NCBI GenBank assembly: GCA_947044405.1
Contig: CAMRHE010000646.1
Coordinates: 583,001-647,000, forward strand
Source: Leptodactylus fallax
Taxonomy: Eukaryota; Chordata; Amphibia; Anura; Leptodactylidae
Length of the DNA: 64,000 nucleotides
Reading direction: 5' to 3'
Of this stretch, positions 62,901 through 64,000 are shown piece by piece. How positions within the stretch are numbered: position 1 is the stretch's first letter; each line of letters starts with the position of its first letter. A program made the position numbers and the translations under genes. Under the pieces are notes generated by a model that made no database searches, was not told the DNA's origin, and saw nothing but the letters and a program-made list of their open reading frames with translations.

Positions 62901-64000
62901 GGATGTTCTGTGGTATTGTAGGGTGTTGCAGGATGTTCTGTGGTATTGTAGGGTGCTGCAGGATGTTCTGTGGTATTGTAGGGTGTTGCAGGATGTTCTG
63001 TGGTATTGTAGGGTGCTGCAGGATGTTCTGTGCTATTGTAGGGTGCTGCAGGATGTTCTGTGGTATTGTAGGGTGTTGCAGGGTGTTCTGTGGTATTGTG
63101 GGGTGCTGCAGGATGTTCTGTGGTATTGTAGGGTGTTGCAGGATGTTCTGTGGTATTGTGGCGTGTTGCAGGATGTTCTGTGGTATTGTAGGGTGCTGCA
63201 GGATGTTCTGTGGTATTGTAGGGTGTTGCAGGATGTTCTGTGGTATTGTAGGGTGCTGCAGGATGTTCTGTGGTATTGTAGGGTGTTGCAGGGTGTTCTG
63301 TGGTATTGTGGGGTGTTGTAGGATGCTCTGTGGATTGTAGGGTGTTGCAGGATGTTCTGTGGTATTGTAGGGTGCTGCAGGGTGCTCTGTGGTATTGTAA
63401 GGTGTTGCAGGGTGTTCTGTGGTATTGTAGAGTGTTCAGGATGTTCTGTGGTATTGGGGGGTGTTGCAGGGTGTTCTGTGGTATTGTAGGGTGTTCTGTG
63501 GTATTGTGGGGTGTTGCAGGGTGTTCTGTGGTATTGTGGGGTGTTGCAGGGTGTTCTGTGGTATTGTAGGGTGTTTCAGGGTGTTCCCTGGTATTGTAGG
63601 GTGTTGCAGGATGTTCTGTGGTATTGTAGGGTGTTTCAGGGTGTTCTCTGGTATTGTGGGGTGTTGCAGGATGTTCTGTGGTATTGTGGGGTGTTACAGG
63701 GTGTTCTGTGGTATTGTAGGGTGTTTCAGGGTGTTCTCTGGTATTGTAGGGTGTTGCAGGATGTTCTGTGGTATTGTAGGGTGTTTCAGGGTGTTCTCTG
63801 GTATTGTGGGGTGTTGCAGGGTGTTCTGTGGTATTGTGGGGTGTTGCAGGGTGTTCTGTGGTATTGTGAGGTGTTTCAGGGTGTTCTGTGGTATTGTAGG
63901 ATGTTGCAGGGTGTTATGTGGTATTGTAGGGTGTTGCAGGGTGTTCTATGGTATATTGGGGTGTTGCAGGATGTTCTGTGGTATTGTAGGGTGTTGCAGG
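50930..64000. repeat. 13-kb array of a 30-bp GT-rich unit with higher-order structure
   Basis: About 430 copies of a 30-bp unit, GTTCTGTGGTATTGTAGGGT plus GTTGCAGGAT, reaching the window end. The first 400 bp are diverged copies that show the array's origin from GTGTTGCAGGG-like sequence. Single-base variants form kilobase-scale repeated blocks: the rare GTTGAAGGGTGATCTG variant occurs near 53240, 56388, 60878 and 62483; GGATTATCTGTAGAATTG near 55420, 56870 and 59800; and TGGTATATTGGG near 54982, 59363 and 63950. Because 30 is a multiple of three, frames stay open for up to 727 codons; these are artefacts. Confidence 0.97.

Noticed and set aside
50930..64000. Very long plus-strand open frames (up to 727 codons, Cys/Val/Leu-rich)
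   Set aside because: They come from a 30-bp unit free of stops in two frames. There is no splice, start or domain evidence, and both frames are equally open.

Overview
This is a vertebrate nuclear window, most likely from an amphibian (probably a frog). It carries the 3' part of the giant muscle gene obscurin (OBSCN) on the + strand. The assignment rests on nine exons. The first is a stop-containing exon whose product matches the non-modular C-terminus of obscurin-A. The other eight splice in phase to one another and encode a linker, an Ig domain and the first part of the first obscurin kinase domain. The amphibian guess is an inference from Tc1-like and Harbinger-like repeats of the kind common in frog genomes, and from introns packed with minisatellites.

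Layout. 1-2150 is a 45-bp minisatellite. 2722-4090 is the obscurin-A terminal exon, followed by a 3'UTR and AATAAA at 5091. 5116-18311 is intron with a 39-bp array, a Tc1-like relic containing its own 44-bp array, a 338-bp Harbinger-type MITE and a 5.1-kb array of a 35-bp unit. The kinase-isoform exons are 18312-18551, 18675-18786, 21015-21136, 34367-34479, 36394-36562, 46443-46524, 47665-47865 and 49578-49638. The introns between them hold a 25-bp degenerate array, a 7.5-kb 44-bp array, a GATA microsatellite, a dead Tc1 copy, 34-bp and 32-bp arrays, a C-rich 30-bp array invaded by LTR retroelements, a 37-bp pyrimidine-rich array and another dead Tc1 copy. From 50930 to the window end lies a 13-kb array of a 30-bp GT-rich unit. 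The next kinase exon lies beyond the window.

How it works together. Obscurin is a sarcomere/sarcoplasmic-reticulum linker. Ending at 4090 gives the ankyrin-binding A form. Skipping that exon and using the downstream exons gives the kinase-bearing B form. So the window holds the isoform decision point of the gene.

The most striking observation is intron 34480-36393. It consists almost entirely of about 58 tandem copies of a 32-bp unit made of the last 26 bases of the preceding exon plus the first 6 bases of the intron. Nearly every copy therefore carries a 5' splice site identical to the real one. Using any copy but the first would add an immediate in-frame stop. A second notable point is that roughly 40 kb of the 64 kb is tandem repeat, each array with its own unit, and some units resemble splice signals. 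Almost all long open frames in the window are artefacts of these arrays.
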